Translations under genes and position numbers: made by a program | Notes under the pieces: model-generated | Databases searched by the model: none | What the model was told of the DNA's origin: nothing | Seen by the model: the letters and a program-made list of their open reading frames with translations, nothing else | Shown: piece by piece, positions 7,968 through 16,897 of the stretch | Layout of the letters: the number at the start of each line of letters is the position of its first letter | Position numbering within the stretch: the first letter of the stretch is position 1 | From: JAUIAI01 sp049680625 | GTDB taxonomy: Bacteria > Pseudomonadota > Gammaproteobacteria > Burkholderiales > Burkholderiaceae_E | Assembly: GCA_049680625.1 (NCBI GenBank) | Contig: JBAUID010000058.1 | Span: 86,728 to 150,727, forward strand | DNA: 64,000 nt | Direction of reading: 5' to 3'

Positions 7968-9413
7968 TCAGGCGCCTGGGATATAGATTTTGACCCGGGT
8001 ACCCTGGGCTTCGCGCGACTGGAGTCGCAGTCTGTGATCCGGCAGGCGCTGAATGGTTGATTCAACAATTGCCAGGCCGAGTCCGCTACCCCGCACTCGC
8101 TCGACGATGGTTGGCGCTCGGTAGTACTCATCAAAAATCCGGGTATGTAATTCTTCAGGTATCCCGACACCGTTGTCGACAACATCAACCCGCACAGTGT
8201 CGCCAATCCGCACTGACCCGACTACGACACTCGGTGACCGCTGGCTGACAATCGCTGAGTACTTAATTGAATTGGCGACGATGTTGCTCAGTACTTCGCG
8301 AATGGCGCGCTCGTTCGTGCGAACCAAAACCGGCCCGCTGCAAGACTGGGTGAACCGCAGTTCAACCCCCAGCTGATCCGCTTGCGGCTCAAACACATCA
8401 CGCAAGTCCTGAAATATTCTCGATAAGTCGGTTCGACTGGTTTTTAGTGTCAGATCGTTGTCATCACCGGGAACCTCCATAAGTCTCTCCAGGGTCCCTT
8501 CAACTGATCGCAGGCAAGTCCGTACCCTGGCCAGGTTTTGTTCCATGACTTCGTTCGCTGACTGTTGGGCAGCGCGGGTGACCACACCCAGATAAATCCC
8601 GCTACTGGAGAGCGGCTGACGAATGTCATGCCCAACGCTGCGAATCAATCGTGCCTGGGCGTTGCTGATTACGGTTGCCTGTTTGGCCGAGTTTTGCGCT
8701 TTTCGGGTCGCGTTTCGGCTGCGCATCGCCTGGTGCCAGATCAGTCGTTCCCGTTTTTCTATCTGAACGGTCAGGGTCCAGACAATCAGGTTAGCCAACA
8801 GCAGATCAATAACAAAGAATGGGAGGTGTTCAACCCCGTGTACGTATAAGCCCACCAGGTTCAGAATACTCGCAGTCATTGTCATCGCCATTATCTGCTT
8901 CAGTGGAAGTCGGCAAAAAGCAGATACCAGCCAGACGGCAATGACCAGTGACAAAGTAGATCGGCCGTAGGCAATTGCAGATGCGGCTTCTGGTCGGGGT
9001 ACGAACAGCAATAAACCCAGGCCAATCAGCGAAATAAACGCGGGCAGGAAAATAGTCACCCGATAGTTGCGAAGTGAGCGTTCAGGGTCAAACAGCAGAC
9101 TGAAAAAGCTCAATCCACAAGCCAGGCCAATAATGGTTCGGAGTAGTTGCAGCTCGAAGGACCCGGTGCCGTCTAACGGGCTCAGTTTGGCCGTCACGAT
9201 AAACGCGAGGCTCATCAGCGTACCAACGAGGGTGACAGCGACTGCAAAGCCATAACCTGTACGAATGTATTCGGACTGGAAAGATGCCTCATCACGCGGA
9301 TGCGTAAAAGGCTTAGGCGGCGCAAGCGATTTTGCCGCTAATTTTAAGTGCTGGGCTTGCAATGAAAAGACCTGACTGCTGTGGTTATTATCGAATAGCA
9401 AGCAGTATTGCAT
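7968..9413 (-). CDS. Membrane sensor histidine kinase
   Basis: This is a 481-residue histidine kinase. About six hydrophobic segments lie between residues 55 and 215, without a large periplasmic domain, so the signal is probably sensed in or at the membrane. A short coiled region leads to the H-box SVGHDIRQPLSS (His262). It is followed by the N-box REVLSNIVANSIKYS, the G1 box VDVVDNGVGIPEE and the G2 box GSGLGLAIVES of the HATPase_c domain. No receiver domain is fused and no response regulator gene lies in the window, so it is an orphan here. It is the first gene of a minus-strand unit with the kinase, enolase-like and glycosyltransferase genes. Confidence 0.9.
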   Translation of the reverse strand: MQYCLLFDNNHSSQVFSLQAQHLKLAAKSLAPPKPFTHPRDEASFQSEYIRTGYGFAVAVTLVGTLMSLAFIVTAKLSPLDGTGSFELQLLRTIIGLACGLSFFSLLFDPERSLRNYRVTIFLPAFISLIGLGLLLFVPRPEAASAIAYGRSTLSLVIAVWLVSAFCRLPLKQIMAMTMTASILNLVGLYVHGVEHLPFFVIDLLLANLIVWTLTVQIEKRERLIWHQAMRSRNATRKAQNSAKQATVISNAQARLIRSVGHDIRQPLSSSGIYLGVVTRAAQQSANEVMEQNLARVRTCLRSVEGTLERLMEVPGDDNDLTLKTSRTDLSRIFQDLRDVFEPQADQLGVELRFTQSCSGPVLVRTNERAIREVLSNIVANSIKYSAIVSQRSPSVVVGSVRIGDTVRVDVVDNGVGIPEELHTRIFDEYYRAPTIVERVRGSGLGLAIVESTIQRLPDHRLRLQSREAQGTRVKIYIPGA

Positions 9414-9514
9414 CAGCTCAAAGCAGCATCACCCCCAGAATGCCAGCCTGCGTGAACTAATACCTGAATTGGAATCAATTCCCACGGGTTGACGGATGCT
9501 TTAACGCGAATAAA

Positions 9515-11215
9515 TCACAATATGTCGGCGGCGTAATCAGCCAGCCTCGAACGTTCGCCACGTGCCAGCGTGATATGGCCGGCATGGGCCCAGCCCCGCA
9601 TTCGCTCGACTACAAACGTCAGGCCGCTGGACGCTTCGGTAAGATACGGAGTGTCTATTTGTCCGACGTTGCCAAGGCAGACAACCTTCGTTCCGGAGCC
9701 GGCACGGGTGATCAGGGTCTTCATCTGCTTCGGAGTGAGATTCTGCGCTTCATCAATGATCAGGTATTTTTTGGTAAATGTTCGTCCCCGCATAAACGAC
9801 AGCGATTTAATACGAATCTTGCTTTGCAATACTTCACTACTGCTGGCGCGGCCCCAGTCACCACCTTCCTGACTACCATTGAGTACTTCCAGATTGTCTT
9901 CGAGGGCACCCATCCACGGTTGCATTTTCTCTTCTTCGGTGCCGGGTAAAAAGCCAATATCGTCGCCCACAGGAACAGTCGCGCGAGTAACAATTATTTC
10001 GGTGTAGCGATTGGCATCTAACACTTGCTGCAAGCCAGCTGCCAGTGCAAGTAGCGTCTTTCCGGTGCCGGCCTGGCCAAGCAGGGAAACAAAATCGATC
10101 TGAGGGTCGGTTAGCAGATTCAATGCAAATTCCTGCTCCCGGTTGCGGGCGGTGATTCCCCAGACCGCATTCTTGGGGTTGGAGAAATCGCGGGTAGTTC
10201 GCAACAAAGCGTGGCGTGGTGTTCGTTCGACAACCCGGGCATTCAACGGCATTTCACCGTCGAAGAATACAAATTCGTTAAGGCGAAGCGAATCGATAAT
10301 GTCCCCGGTAAGCCGGTAGAAGGTCGAGCCGTTATCCTGCCAGGATTCGATTTCTCCGGCCCGGTCCCAGAAGTCTGGCGGTAGCTCAGTGGCTCCCGGT
10401 GCCATCAGGTCTGAATCTTCGATGACTTGATCGTTGAAGTAGTCTTCAGCGAGCAATCCCAGCATACTGGCTTTGATTCGCATGTTGATGTCTTTAGACA
10501 CCAATACGACTTCCCGGTCGTGACGCTCTTGCTTCAACGCGGCGACAACCGCCAGGATGATGTTATCCGCTTTATTGGCGGGTAAAACATCAGGTAGCTT
10601 GAAGTCCATCGACTTATTCTGTACGTACAGCCGACCGGCTTTCTCTCCGTTTAGGGCCAGCGATATACCGTTTTCAATACCTTGAGCGGATCCGGTCAGC
10701 AGAGCGTCAAGGCTTCGGCTGATCTGGCGAACGTTCCGGTTCACTTCGGATGCGCCGCGTTTGTGGTTGTCCAGTTCTTCGAGAGTCACAATCGGTAGAT
10801 AAACATCGTGTTCTTCAAAGCGAAACAAACAACTGGGGTCGTGCATCAGTACGTTTGTATCAAGCACAAACAGGCGACGCACGTCACCGGCGCTTTTCTG
10901 TCGTCGCCGACCACTGCTGCGCCCGGCCTTGGCTTCCATTAACAGTGCCGCATTGCCATTTTTTCTGGCTGTCTGCGGAGATTTTTCGTAAGGGACTCTT
11001 ACAGTTGGCGCAATCTCGTCAGGCTGGCGTGTGTCGGCCCCTGGCTGGCGACCGGCAGATTCTCCCCGGGCCGCTATGGCAGCAGCTGGCGTGGGTTCAC
11101 TTACTGGGTTGGCTTTGGGCTGGGTTCGGCGCCCGCCGCTGACTTGCTTAGCCAGCGCGGTGGTTTTGAGGTCAACGGAACTTGCAGGGCGCTCAGGCGC
11201 CTTTGGTAGTGGCAT
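9515..11215 (-). CDS. PhoH family protein with N-terminal PIN domain (PhoH2 type)
   Basis: PhoH2 proteins join a PIN-type RNase domain to a PhoH helicase-like ATPase and are thought to act in RNA turnover. The PIN domain starts at VLDTNVLMHDP with downstream acidic residues (TLEELDNHKRG). The PhoH ATPase shows Walker A GQAGTGKTLLALA near residue 375, Walker B YLIIDEAQNLTPKQMK, and RxxxPxG-type motifs. I chose ATG 11215 (566 residues), which avoids overlap with the peroxiredoxin gene; an in-frame start at 11338 would overlap it by 56 nt. The first ~110 residues are Pro/Ala/Arg-rich and probably disordered, longer than in typical homologues. Confidence 0.9.
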   Translation of the reverse strand: MPLPKAPERPASSVDLKTTALAKQVSGGRRTQPKANPVSEPTPAAAIAARGESAGRQPGADTRQPDEIAPTVRVPYEKSPQTARKNGNAALLMEAKAGRSSGRRRQKSAGDVRRLFVLDTNVLMHDPSCLFRFEEHDVYLPIVTLEELDNHKRGASEVNRNVRQISRSLDALLTGSAQGIENGISLALNGEKAGRLYVQNKSMDFKLPDVLPANKADNIILAVVAALKQERHDREVVLVSKDINMRIKASMLGLLAEDYFNDQVIEDSDLMAPGATELPPDFWDRAGEIESWQDNGSTFYRLTGDIIDSLRLNEFVFFDGEMPLNARVVERTPRHALLRTTRDFSNPKNAVWGITARNREQEFALNLLTDPQIDFVSLLGQAGTGKTLLALAAGLQQVLDANRYTEIIVTRATVPVGDDIGFLPGTEEEKMQPWMGALEDNLEVLNGSQEGGDWGRASSSEVLQSKIRIKSLSFMRGRTFTKKYLIIDEAQNLTPKQMKTLITRAGSGTKVVCLGNVGQIDTPYLTEASSGLTFVVERMRGWAHAGHITLARGERSRLADYAADIL

Positions 11216-11282
11216 TAGTGGTTGTTTCCAGTCAACTGAATGTGATTCCGGGGGTTTGGTCCAAAGTATTCTGTCCCCTTGC

Positions 11283-11750
11283 TTAAATATTTTTACAAGT
11301 TTGCAGGACTTCGTCGACATGGCCGGGAACTTTGACACCCCGCCATTCGCGAATCAGGGTGCGGTCTGACGCAATGACAAAAGTAGACCGCTCGATTCCC
11401 CGGACCTGTTTGCCGTACATGTTTTTCAATTTCATGACTCCAAACTTCTCACACAAAATTTCGTCTGGATCGCTGATTAGATCAAATGGCAAATCGAATT
11501 TCCCGCGAAAATTATCGTGAGACTTGATACCGTCACGGGAGACACCAACAATAACGGAATTACTTTCCTGGAATTGGCGTTGTTTCGCCTTGAAATCCAG
11601 GCTCTCAGTTGTACATCCCGGGGTGTTGTCTTTTGGGTAAAAGTACAACACCAGATTGTTTCCGGATTGCGTCAGCTCATTCAGCGAGAACTCACCTGAA
11701 GTCGAGGGCGCTTTAAACTGACGAATTTTCTTTCCGACGGCAACTACCAA
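11283..11750 (-). CDS. bcp: Thioredoxin-dependent peroxiredoxin (Bcp/PrxQ)
   Basis: This 155-residue thiol peroxidase reduces H2O2 and organic hydroperoxides. The peroxidatic cysteine is in the PrxQ motif KDNTPGCTTESLDF. The resolving cysteine found five residues later in many PrxQ proteins is absent (CTTESLD then F), while a second Cys occurs in DEILCEKFGV, so it is probably of the 1-Cys or atypical type. The core contains LVLYFYPKDNTPG and IVGVSRDGIKSHDNF. It is cytoplasmic, with no signal peptide, and lies just upstream of the PhoH gene on the same strand. Confidence 0.93.
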   Translation of the reverse strand: MVVAVGKKIRQFKAPSTSGEFSLNELTQSGNNLVLYFYPKDNTPGCTTESLDFKAKQRQFQESNSVIVGVSRDGIKSHDNFRGKFDLPFDLISDPDEILCEKFGVMKLKNMYGKQVRGIERSTFVIASDRTLIREWRGVKVPGHVDEVLQTCKNI

Positions 11751-11830
11751 TGACGCCTCCGTTAGGTTGGGATTGAATGACGGGTTTGTTCAGGTGTAAA
11801 GACAGGGGTTGAGCGGGGGAATACTTTCGA

Positions 11831-12202
11831 TCATATCGGCAGCAGGGCGGCCATGACGAGACGGCCTTCGGCCATCAGAATGTTATAGGTTCGGCAGGCA
11901 GCTGAAGTACTCATCACTTCGTAGCCACGGCCCGCCCGGATCAGAGGCTCGATCTGGTCAGGCTTGGGAAAGTGTTGCTTTTCGCCCGTTCCGAGAAGAA
12001 CTATTTCCGCCTGAGTGGACAGTAGCTGAGCAATGATGTCTGCGTTCAGGTCGGCCAAGGTCGTGGCCGGCCACTGCATAACCGGCCCCTCGGGCATAAA
12101 GTAGATCCCACCTTCATGGCGAACCGCATTGACTTCTATGAATCCACTGTCATACGCCGTGACGGTGTTAAGCGCTTCTGACTGATTCTGATGCAGTTTC
12201 AT
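11831..12202 (-). CDS. Mth938-like domain protein (DUF498 family)
   Basis: This is a 123-residue protein of the Mth938/Xcc1710-like family, whose biochemical role is not settled. The family pattern is clear: a first strand of IEVNAVRHEGGIYFMPEG, the central motif IVLLGTGEKQHFP, and the C-terminal motif RGYEVMSTSAACRTYNILMAEGR. It is divergent from alaC, with 109 bp between the two starts. Its human homologue NDUFAF3 assists complex I assembly; a bacterial link to complex I is only suggestive, although a full nuo operon is present in this window. Confidence 0.85.
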   Translation of the reverse strand: MKLHQNQSEALNTVTAYDSGFIEVNAVRHEGGIYFMPEGPVMQWPATTLADLNADIIAQLLSTQAEIVLLGTGEKQHFPKPDQIEPLIRAGRGYEVMSTSAACRTYNILMAEGRLVMAALLPI

Positions 12203-12311
12203 AAGAAAATTGCTGGCTAAAACTGTTAAATTACCATTGTTTGTGCAGTGCGACGTGAATCCCCTAATTCCATTCAGCCCGGCCTGTTCCGGGTTTCCGA
12301 GCCAGCCTCTA

Positions 12312-13535
12312 ATGTCTGATCAGTATCATTTTCCCCGTATTGACCGTTTGCCGCCGTATGTCTTCAACATTACCGGCGAGCTCAAGATGACAGCCAGGCG
12401 GGCCGGGCACGATGTGATCGATATGAGTATGGGCAATCCGGACGGACCACCGCCACAGCATATAGTTGATAAGCTGGTCGAAGTAGCCGGGCGCAACAAT
12501 ACGCACGGGTATTCAGTGTCCAAAGGCATACCCCGGCTGCGTAAGGCCATCGCTGACTGGTACCGGCGACGGTATCAGGTCTCGCTGGACCCTGAATCGG
12601 AGGCCATCACTACCATTGGCTCCAAAGAAGGCCTGGCCCACCTGATGCTGGCGACTCTGGACCGGGGCGACACCGTCCTCGTGCCCAACCCGAGTTATCC
12701 CATTCACACCTACGGCGCGGTAATTGCCGGGGCGGACATCCGCCCGGTGCGGATGACACCCGATACCGACTTTTACGACGAGCTGGTTGCCACTATTGCG
12801 CAATGTTCACCCAAGCCACGAATGATCATCATGGCATTTCCGGGAAATCCGACCGGACATTGTGTCGAACTTGAGTTTTTCGAGCGGGTTGTGAAGCTTG
12901 CCCGCGAACAAAAAATTTTGCTCGTGCACGATCTGGCCTACGCCGATATCGTTTTTGACGGGTATAAGGCTCCGTCCATCATGCAGGTGCCGGGCGCGCG
13001 CGATGTTGCCGTCGAATTCTTTACGATGAGCAAGAGCTACAACATGGCGGGCTGGAGAATAGGGTTCATGGTAGGCAATGCCCAGGTCGTATCGGCATTG
13101 GCGCGGATAAAAAGCTATCTCGATTATGGAATGTATACGCCGGTTCAAGTGGCGGCTATAGCCGCGCTTGAAGGCCCCCAGGATTCCGTCGAAACTGTCC
13201 GGCAGCGCTACGAGGCGCGCCGTAACGTGTTGCACCGCGGATTGTCTGATGCCGGCTGGCCGGTTGAATTGCCACGTGCATCAATGTATATCTGGGCCAG
13301 GATCCCCGAACCCTACCGGGAAATGGGGTCTCTGGAGTTTGCGAAATTGTTGCTGGCACAAGCCGGGGTTGCCGTCTCACCAGGTATTGGTTTTGGCGAA
13401 TTTGGTGATGATCACGTTCGGTTTGCCCTGATAGAAAACGAACAGCGAATTCGACAGGCTGTACGTGGCATACGAGACTTCTTTCGACGCGACGGCCGGA
13501 TCAGCATACCTAAAAACAGCGAGTGGGCGGCTTAG
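12312..13535 (+). CDS. alaC: Glutamate-pyruvate (alanine) aminotransferase AlaC
   Basis: AlaC makes alanine from pyruvate and glutamate with PLP. It is a class I aminotransferase of 407 residues, very similar to E. coli AlaC: FPRIDRLPPYVFNI at the N-terminus, IDMSMGNPDGPPP, HGYSVSKGIPRLR, and VLVPNPSYPIH. The PLP lysine is in TMSKSYNMAGWRIGF. ATG 12312 is preferred over an upstream in-frame TTG at 12210, because homology begins at MSDQYHFPRID and the upstream part would run into the divergent promoter region. It forms a unit with hom and thrC, which overlap or abut. Confidence 0.94.
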   Translation: MSDQYHFPRIDRLPPYVFNITGELKMTARRAGHDVIDMSMGNPDGPPPQHIVDKLVEVAGRNNTHGYSVSKGIPRLRKAIADWYRRRYQVSLDPESEAITTIGSKEGLAHLMLATLDRGDTVLVPNPSYPIHTYGAVIAGADIRPVRMTPDTDFYDELVATIAQCSPKPRMIIMAFPGNPTGHCVELEFFERVVKLAREQKILLVHDLAYADIVFDGYKAPSIMQVPGARDVAVEFFTMSKSYNMAGWRIGFMVGNAQVVSALARIKSYLDYGMYTPVQVAAIAALEGPQDSVETVRQRYEARRNVLHRGLSDAGWPVELPRASMYIWARIPEPYREMGSLEFAKLLLAQAGVAVSPGIGFGEFGDDHVRFALIENEQRIRQAVRGIRDFFRRDGRISIPKNSEWAA

Positions 13536-14878
13536 TGGAAAAATTCGATGCGGTACGAGTAGGTTTACTGGGTACCGGGACGGTTGGCAAAGGGACGCTC
13601 GATGTACTGACCCGCAATGCCAAAGAAATCACCAGGCGGGCGGGGCGGCGGATCGATGTAACCCATGCCAGTGCTCGCAACATCGCACGGGCCAAAGACC
13701 GAGTTGCCGGGCGCGCAGAAGTTCTTGACAACCCCATGGACATCATCGAGCGTGACGATATTGATATTGTTGTTGAATTAATCGGTGGTGAAACCCAGGC
13801 CCGGGAGCTCGTGCTGGCGGCCATCGAGAGTGGCAAGCACGTGGTTACTGCAAACAAGGCCCTGCTGGCGCTACACGGTAATGAAATTTTTGCTGCTGCC
13901 TCGCGTTGTGGGGTTATGGTGGCTTTTGAAGCCGCCGTTGCCGGTGGCATACCCATCATCAAGGCGATGCGCGAAGGGTTGAGCGCAAACCGCATCGAAT
14001 CCCTGGCCGGCATAATTAACGGCACCACAAATTTTATCTTGTCTGAAATGCGCGATCACGGCCTGAGTTTTGGCGATGTCCTGGCCGAGGCTCAGCGACT
14101 CGGCTATGCCGAGGCAGACCCGACTTTTGATATTGATGGCGTTGATGCTGCGCATAAACTTACCCTGATGGCGGCCATCGCATTTGGCGTACCGGTTCAA
14201 TTTGATCGCTGTCATGTCGAAGGTATTCGAGGGCTAGACGTGGTGGATATTCGCTACGCAGAGCAACTTGGTTATCGGATCAAGCTATTCGCACTGGCGC
14301 GCCGTCGTGAGGTCGGGGCGGCTGGTGACCTGAAGCCGGGAATCGAGTTACGAGTACATCCGACTCTGATTCCCGCAAAGCGACTGATCGCCAATGTTGA
14401 AGGCCCGATGAATGCGATTTGGGTAAAAGGTGACGCGGTCGGAGAGACGATGTACTACGGGCAGGGTGCTGGCGCCGAAGCAACTGCCAGCGCCGTGGTT
14501 GCCGATTTAATTGATGTGGCGCGTGTGTTGACGGCTGATCCGGATCACCGGGTTCCACACCTGGCATTTCAGGCGGAGTCCATCAACGACTTTCCGATCC
14601 TGCCGATGGATGAAGTTCAGACTGCTTATTATCTGCGCCTTCGGGTTGCTGATGAACCCGGAGTTCTTGCTGACGTTACCCGCCTGATGGCTGATGCCGG
14701 CATTTCTCTGGATGCAGTTTTACAGCGCGAGACAGACCCGGTTGTACGCCAGGCTGACATCATTTTGCTAACCCATCGAACTATCGAAAAACAGCTTAAC
14801 CAGGCGCAGAAAAACATCCAGGCGCTGAAAACGGTTGTTTCTGATATCGTCCGAATCCGTATGGAGGGGCTGGCCTGA
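13535..14878 (+). CDS. hom: Homoserine dehydrogenase
   Basis: Hom reduces aspartate semialdehyde to homoserine, the branch point to threonine and methionine. It is a monofunctional enzyme of 447 residues, without a fused aspartokinase. It has the NAD(P)-binding GLLGTGTVGKGTL, the catalytic-domain signature AAVAGGIPIIKAMREGLSANRI with NGTTNFIL, and a C-terminal ACT domain (YYLRLRVADEPGVLADVTRLMADAGISL) for threonine feedback. I chose GTG 13535, which overlaps the last base of the alaC stop and has GAGTGGG 7 nt upstream; an in-frame GTG at 13523 is possible. Translational coupling to alaC is likely. Confidence 0.95.
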   Translation: MEKFDAVRVGLLGTGTVGKGTLDVLTRNAKEITRRAGRRIDVTHASARNIARAKDRVAGRAEVLDNPMDIIERDDIDIVVELIGGETQARELVLAAIESGKHVVTANKALLALHGNEIFAAASRCGVMVAFEAAVAGGIPIIKAMREGLSANRIESLAGIINGTTNFILSEMRDHGLSFGDVLAEAQRLGYAEADPTFDIDGVDAAHKLTLMAAIAFGVPVQFDRCHVEGIRGLDVVDIRYAEQLGYRIKLFALARRREVGAAGDLKPGIELRVHPTLIPAKRLIANVEGPMNAIWVKGDAVGETMYYGQGAGAEATASAVVADLIDVARVLTADPDHRVPHLAFQAESINDFPILPMDEVQTAYYLRLRVADEPGVLADVTRLMADAGISLDAVLQRETDPVVRQADIILLTHRTIEKQLNQAQKNIQALKTVVSDIVRIRMEGLA

Positions 14879-14880
14879 TC

Positions 14881-16296
14881 ATGTTTTATCAGTCGACCCG
14901 ATCTGACGGGGCTGCTTTGCAGCCATTTTCTGATGTTCTTCTGGCCGGTCTGGCACCTGACGGTGGTTTGATGGTGCCGCAGGAATATCCACTAGTCGAT
15001 GATGCCGTGCTCAGTCGCTGGCGAGATCTGTCGTATCCGGATCTCGCGTTCGAGATTTTGTCTTTATATGCGACCGATCTGAAAGCAGACGACTTGCGGG
15101 CCATGATTGCCCGAGCGTACAACACCGAGGTTTTTGGCGATGAAGCCATTACTCCGGTAAGCCGGCTTGACGACGATCTGCATATCCTGCACCTGTCCAA
15201 CGGCCCAACCCTGGCATTTAAAGATATTGCAATGCAGTTGCTGGGGCAATTGTTCGAACACGTGCTAAATGAGCGTGGACAACAGCTGAATATCCTGGGT
15301 GCAACTTCGGGTGATACTGGCAGCGCTGCCGAGTATGCGATGCGGGGCCGCAAAGGTGTGCGGGTGATCATGCTGTCACCCAGTGGCCGGATGAGTGAAT
15401 TTCAACGGGCTCAAATGTTCTCCCTGCTTGATGACAATATCCACAATATTGCCGTCGCGGGGGTGTTCGACGATTGCCAGGACATGGTTAAGGCCATTTC
15501 CGGCGATCTCGCATTCAAGCAGCGCTATGCTATCGGGGCGGTCAATTCAATCAACTGGGCGAGAATAGTTGCCCAGGTAGTCTATTACTTCAAAGCCTAC
15601 TTTGCTGTTACGGAGAATAACGCACAAAAAATTTCATTTGCCGTTCCTTCCGGAAACTTTGGAAACGTGCTGGCTGGTCACATCGCGCGCTCAATGGGCT
15701 TGCCGGTTGAGCGTCTCGTCGTGGCGACTAACGAGAATGACGTACTCGACGAATTTTTCAAAAGTGGGGTGTATCGGGTTCGCAGCGCAGCTCAGACCCA
15801 GGCGACGTCGAGCCCGTCGATGGATATCAGTAAGGCATCCAATTTTGAACGTTTTGTTTTTGACCTTCTGGGGCGTGACGGTCCACGGCTGGCTGCGCTT
15901 TGGCGCGAAATTGACGCCAACGGTGTTATGGATCTGTCGGCAACCGGGGAATTTGCCGGTATCGACCGGTTTGGCTTTGCCTCGGGTCGCAGCACCCATG
16001 CTGATCGCCTGGCGACGATTGGCGATACATACCGGCGAACCGGTGTGCTGGTGGACACCCACACCGCCGATGGCTTGTTCGTCGCCGAAAAGTATCGAGA
16101 ACCCGGGGTGCCGATGATTTGCCTGGAGACCGCATTGCCGGTGAAGTTTGCAGATACTATTTTCGAGGCCACCGGTATTCGGCCACCGGCTCCAGCCGGT
16201 TTGGAGAATCTGGCCTATGCTGTGCAGCGTTATACCTTGATGCCGGCGTCGATCACTGCTCTGAAAGCTCAGATTGCTGAAATTTGCGCATCTTGA
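14881..16296 (+). CDS. thrC: Threonine synthase
   Basis: ThrC converts O-phosphohomoserine to threonine with PLP. The 471-residue product is of the longer threonine synthase subgroup. It has FYQSTRSDGA at the N-terminus, the PLP-lysine motif NGPTLAFKDIAMQLLG, and the phosphate-binding GATSGDTGSAAEYA. The gene starts 2 nt after hom. No thrB follows, so homoserine kinase must be encoded elsewhere. Confidence 0.95.
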   Translation: MFYQSTRSDGAALQPFSDVLLAGLAPDGGLMVPQEYPLVDDAVLSRWRDLSYPDLAFEILSLYATDLKADDLRAMIARAYNTEVFGDEAITPVSRLDDDLHILHLSNGPTLAFKDIAMQLLGQLFEHVLNERGQQLNILGATSGDTGSAAEYAMRGRKGVRVIMLSPSGRMSEFQRAQMFSLLDDNIHNIAVAGVFDDCQDMVKAISGDLAFKQRYAIGAVNSINWARIVAQVVYYFKAYFAVTENNAQKISFAVPSGNFGNVLAGHIARSMGLPVERLVVATNENDVLDEFFKSGVYRVRSAAQTQATSSPSMDISKASNFERFVFDLLGRDGPRLAALWREIDANGVMDLSATGEFAGIDRFGFASGRSTHADRLATIGDTYRRTGVLVDTHTADGLFVAEKYREPGVPMICLETALPVKFADTIFEATGIRPPAPAGLENLAYAVQRYTLMPASITALKAQIAEICAS

Positions 16297-16378
16297 CGGT
16301 GGCGGGCCTGATAACTGAACGCCTGTAAGGCCGGTTGCCGGGTTACACTTGCCCACTGGTAAAACAAGTTTTTATACG

Positions 16379-16897
16379 ATGCATGCACTGGGATTTGCTG
16401 GCTACTCGGGTTCCGGCAAGACAACCCTGATTGAACAACTGATTCCGCGCTTTGTCGATGATGGCTTGCGGGTGTCGCTGATTAAACACGCCCATCATAC
16501 CTTCGATATTGATCGTCCCGGGAAAGACTCGTTCCGGCACCGTGAGGCGGGGGCAAGCGAAGTGCTCATTTCGTCCAGAGAGCGCTGGGTGTTAATGCGT
16601 GAACTGCGTGGTGAGGCCGAACCTGACCTGCATCGACAGCTCGCGGCATTGTCGCCGTGTGACCTGGTGCTGGTAGAGGGATTCAAATTCTCTGCATTGC
16701 CAAAAATTGAGGTTTGGCGGGCCAGTGCCGGAAAGCCGATGCTTTGGCCTGAAGACAAACATATTGTTGCCGTTGCGAGCGACAGCCCAGTCGAAACAAC
16801 CTTGCCAGTACTTGACATTAACGACCCGGTAAGTATCGCCCGGTTCATCAGCCAATTTTTTGAATTGAACAATGCCACAGGATCTGCTGCCGCTTGA
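16379..16897 (+). CDS. mobB: Molybdopterin-guanine dinucleotide biosynthesis adapter MobB
   Basis: MobB is a GTP-binding P-loop protein that assists MobA in making the guanine dinucleotide form of molybdenum cofactor. The 172-residue product has Walker A GYSGSGKTTLIEQL near the N-terminus, the family motif LIKHAHHTFDID with RPGKDSFRHREAGA, and the Walker-B-like LVLVEGFK. ATG 16379 is chosen because homology begins at MHALGFAGYSG; the longer reading from 16349 has no family match. It overlaps moeA by 26 nt in another frame. Confidence 0.93.
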   Translation: MHALGFAGYSGSGKTTLIEQLIPRFVDDGLRVSLIKHAHHTFDIDRPGKDSFRHREAGASEVLISSRERWVLMRELRGEAEPDLHRQLAALSPCDLVLVEGFKFSALPKIEVWRASAGKPMLWPEDKHIVAVASDSPVETTLPVLDINDPVSIARFISQFFELNNATGSAAA

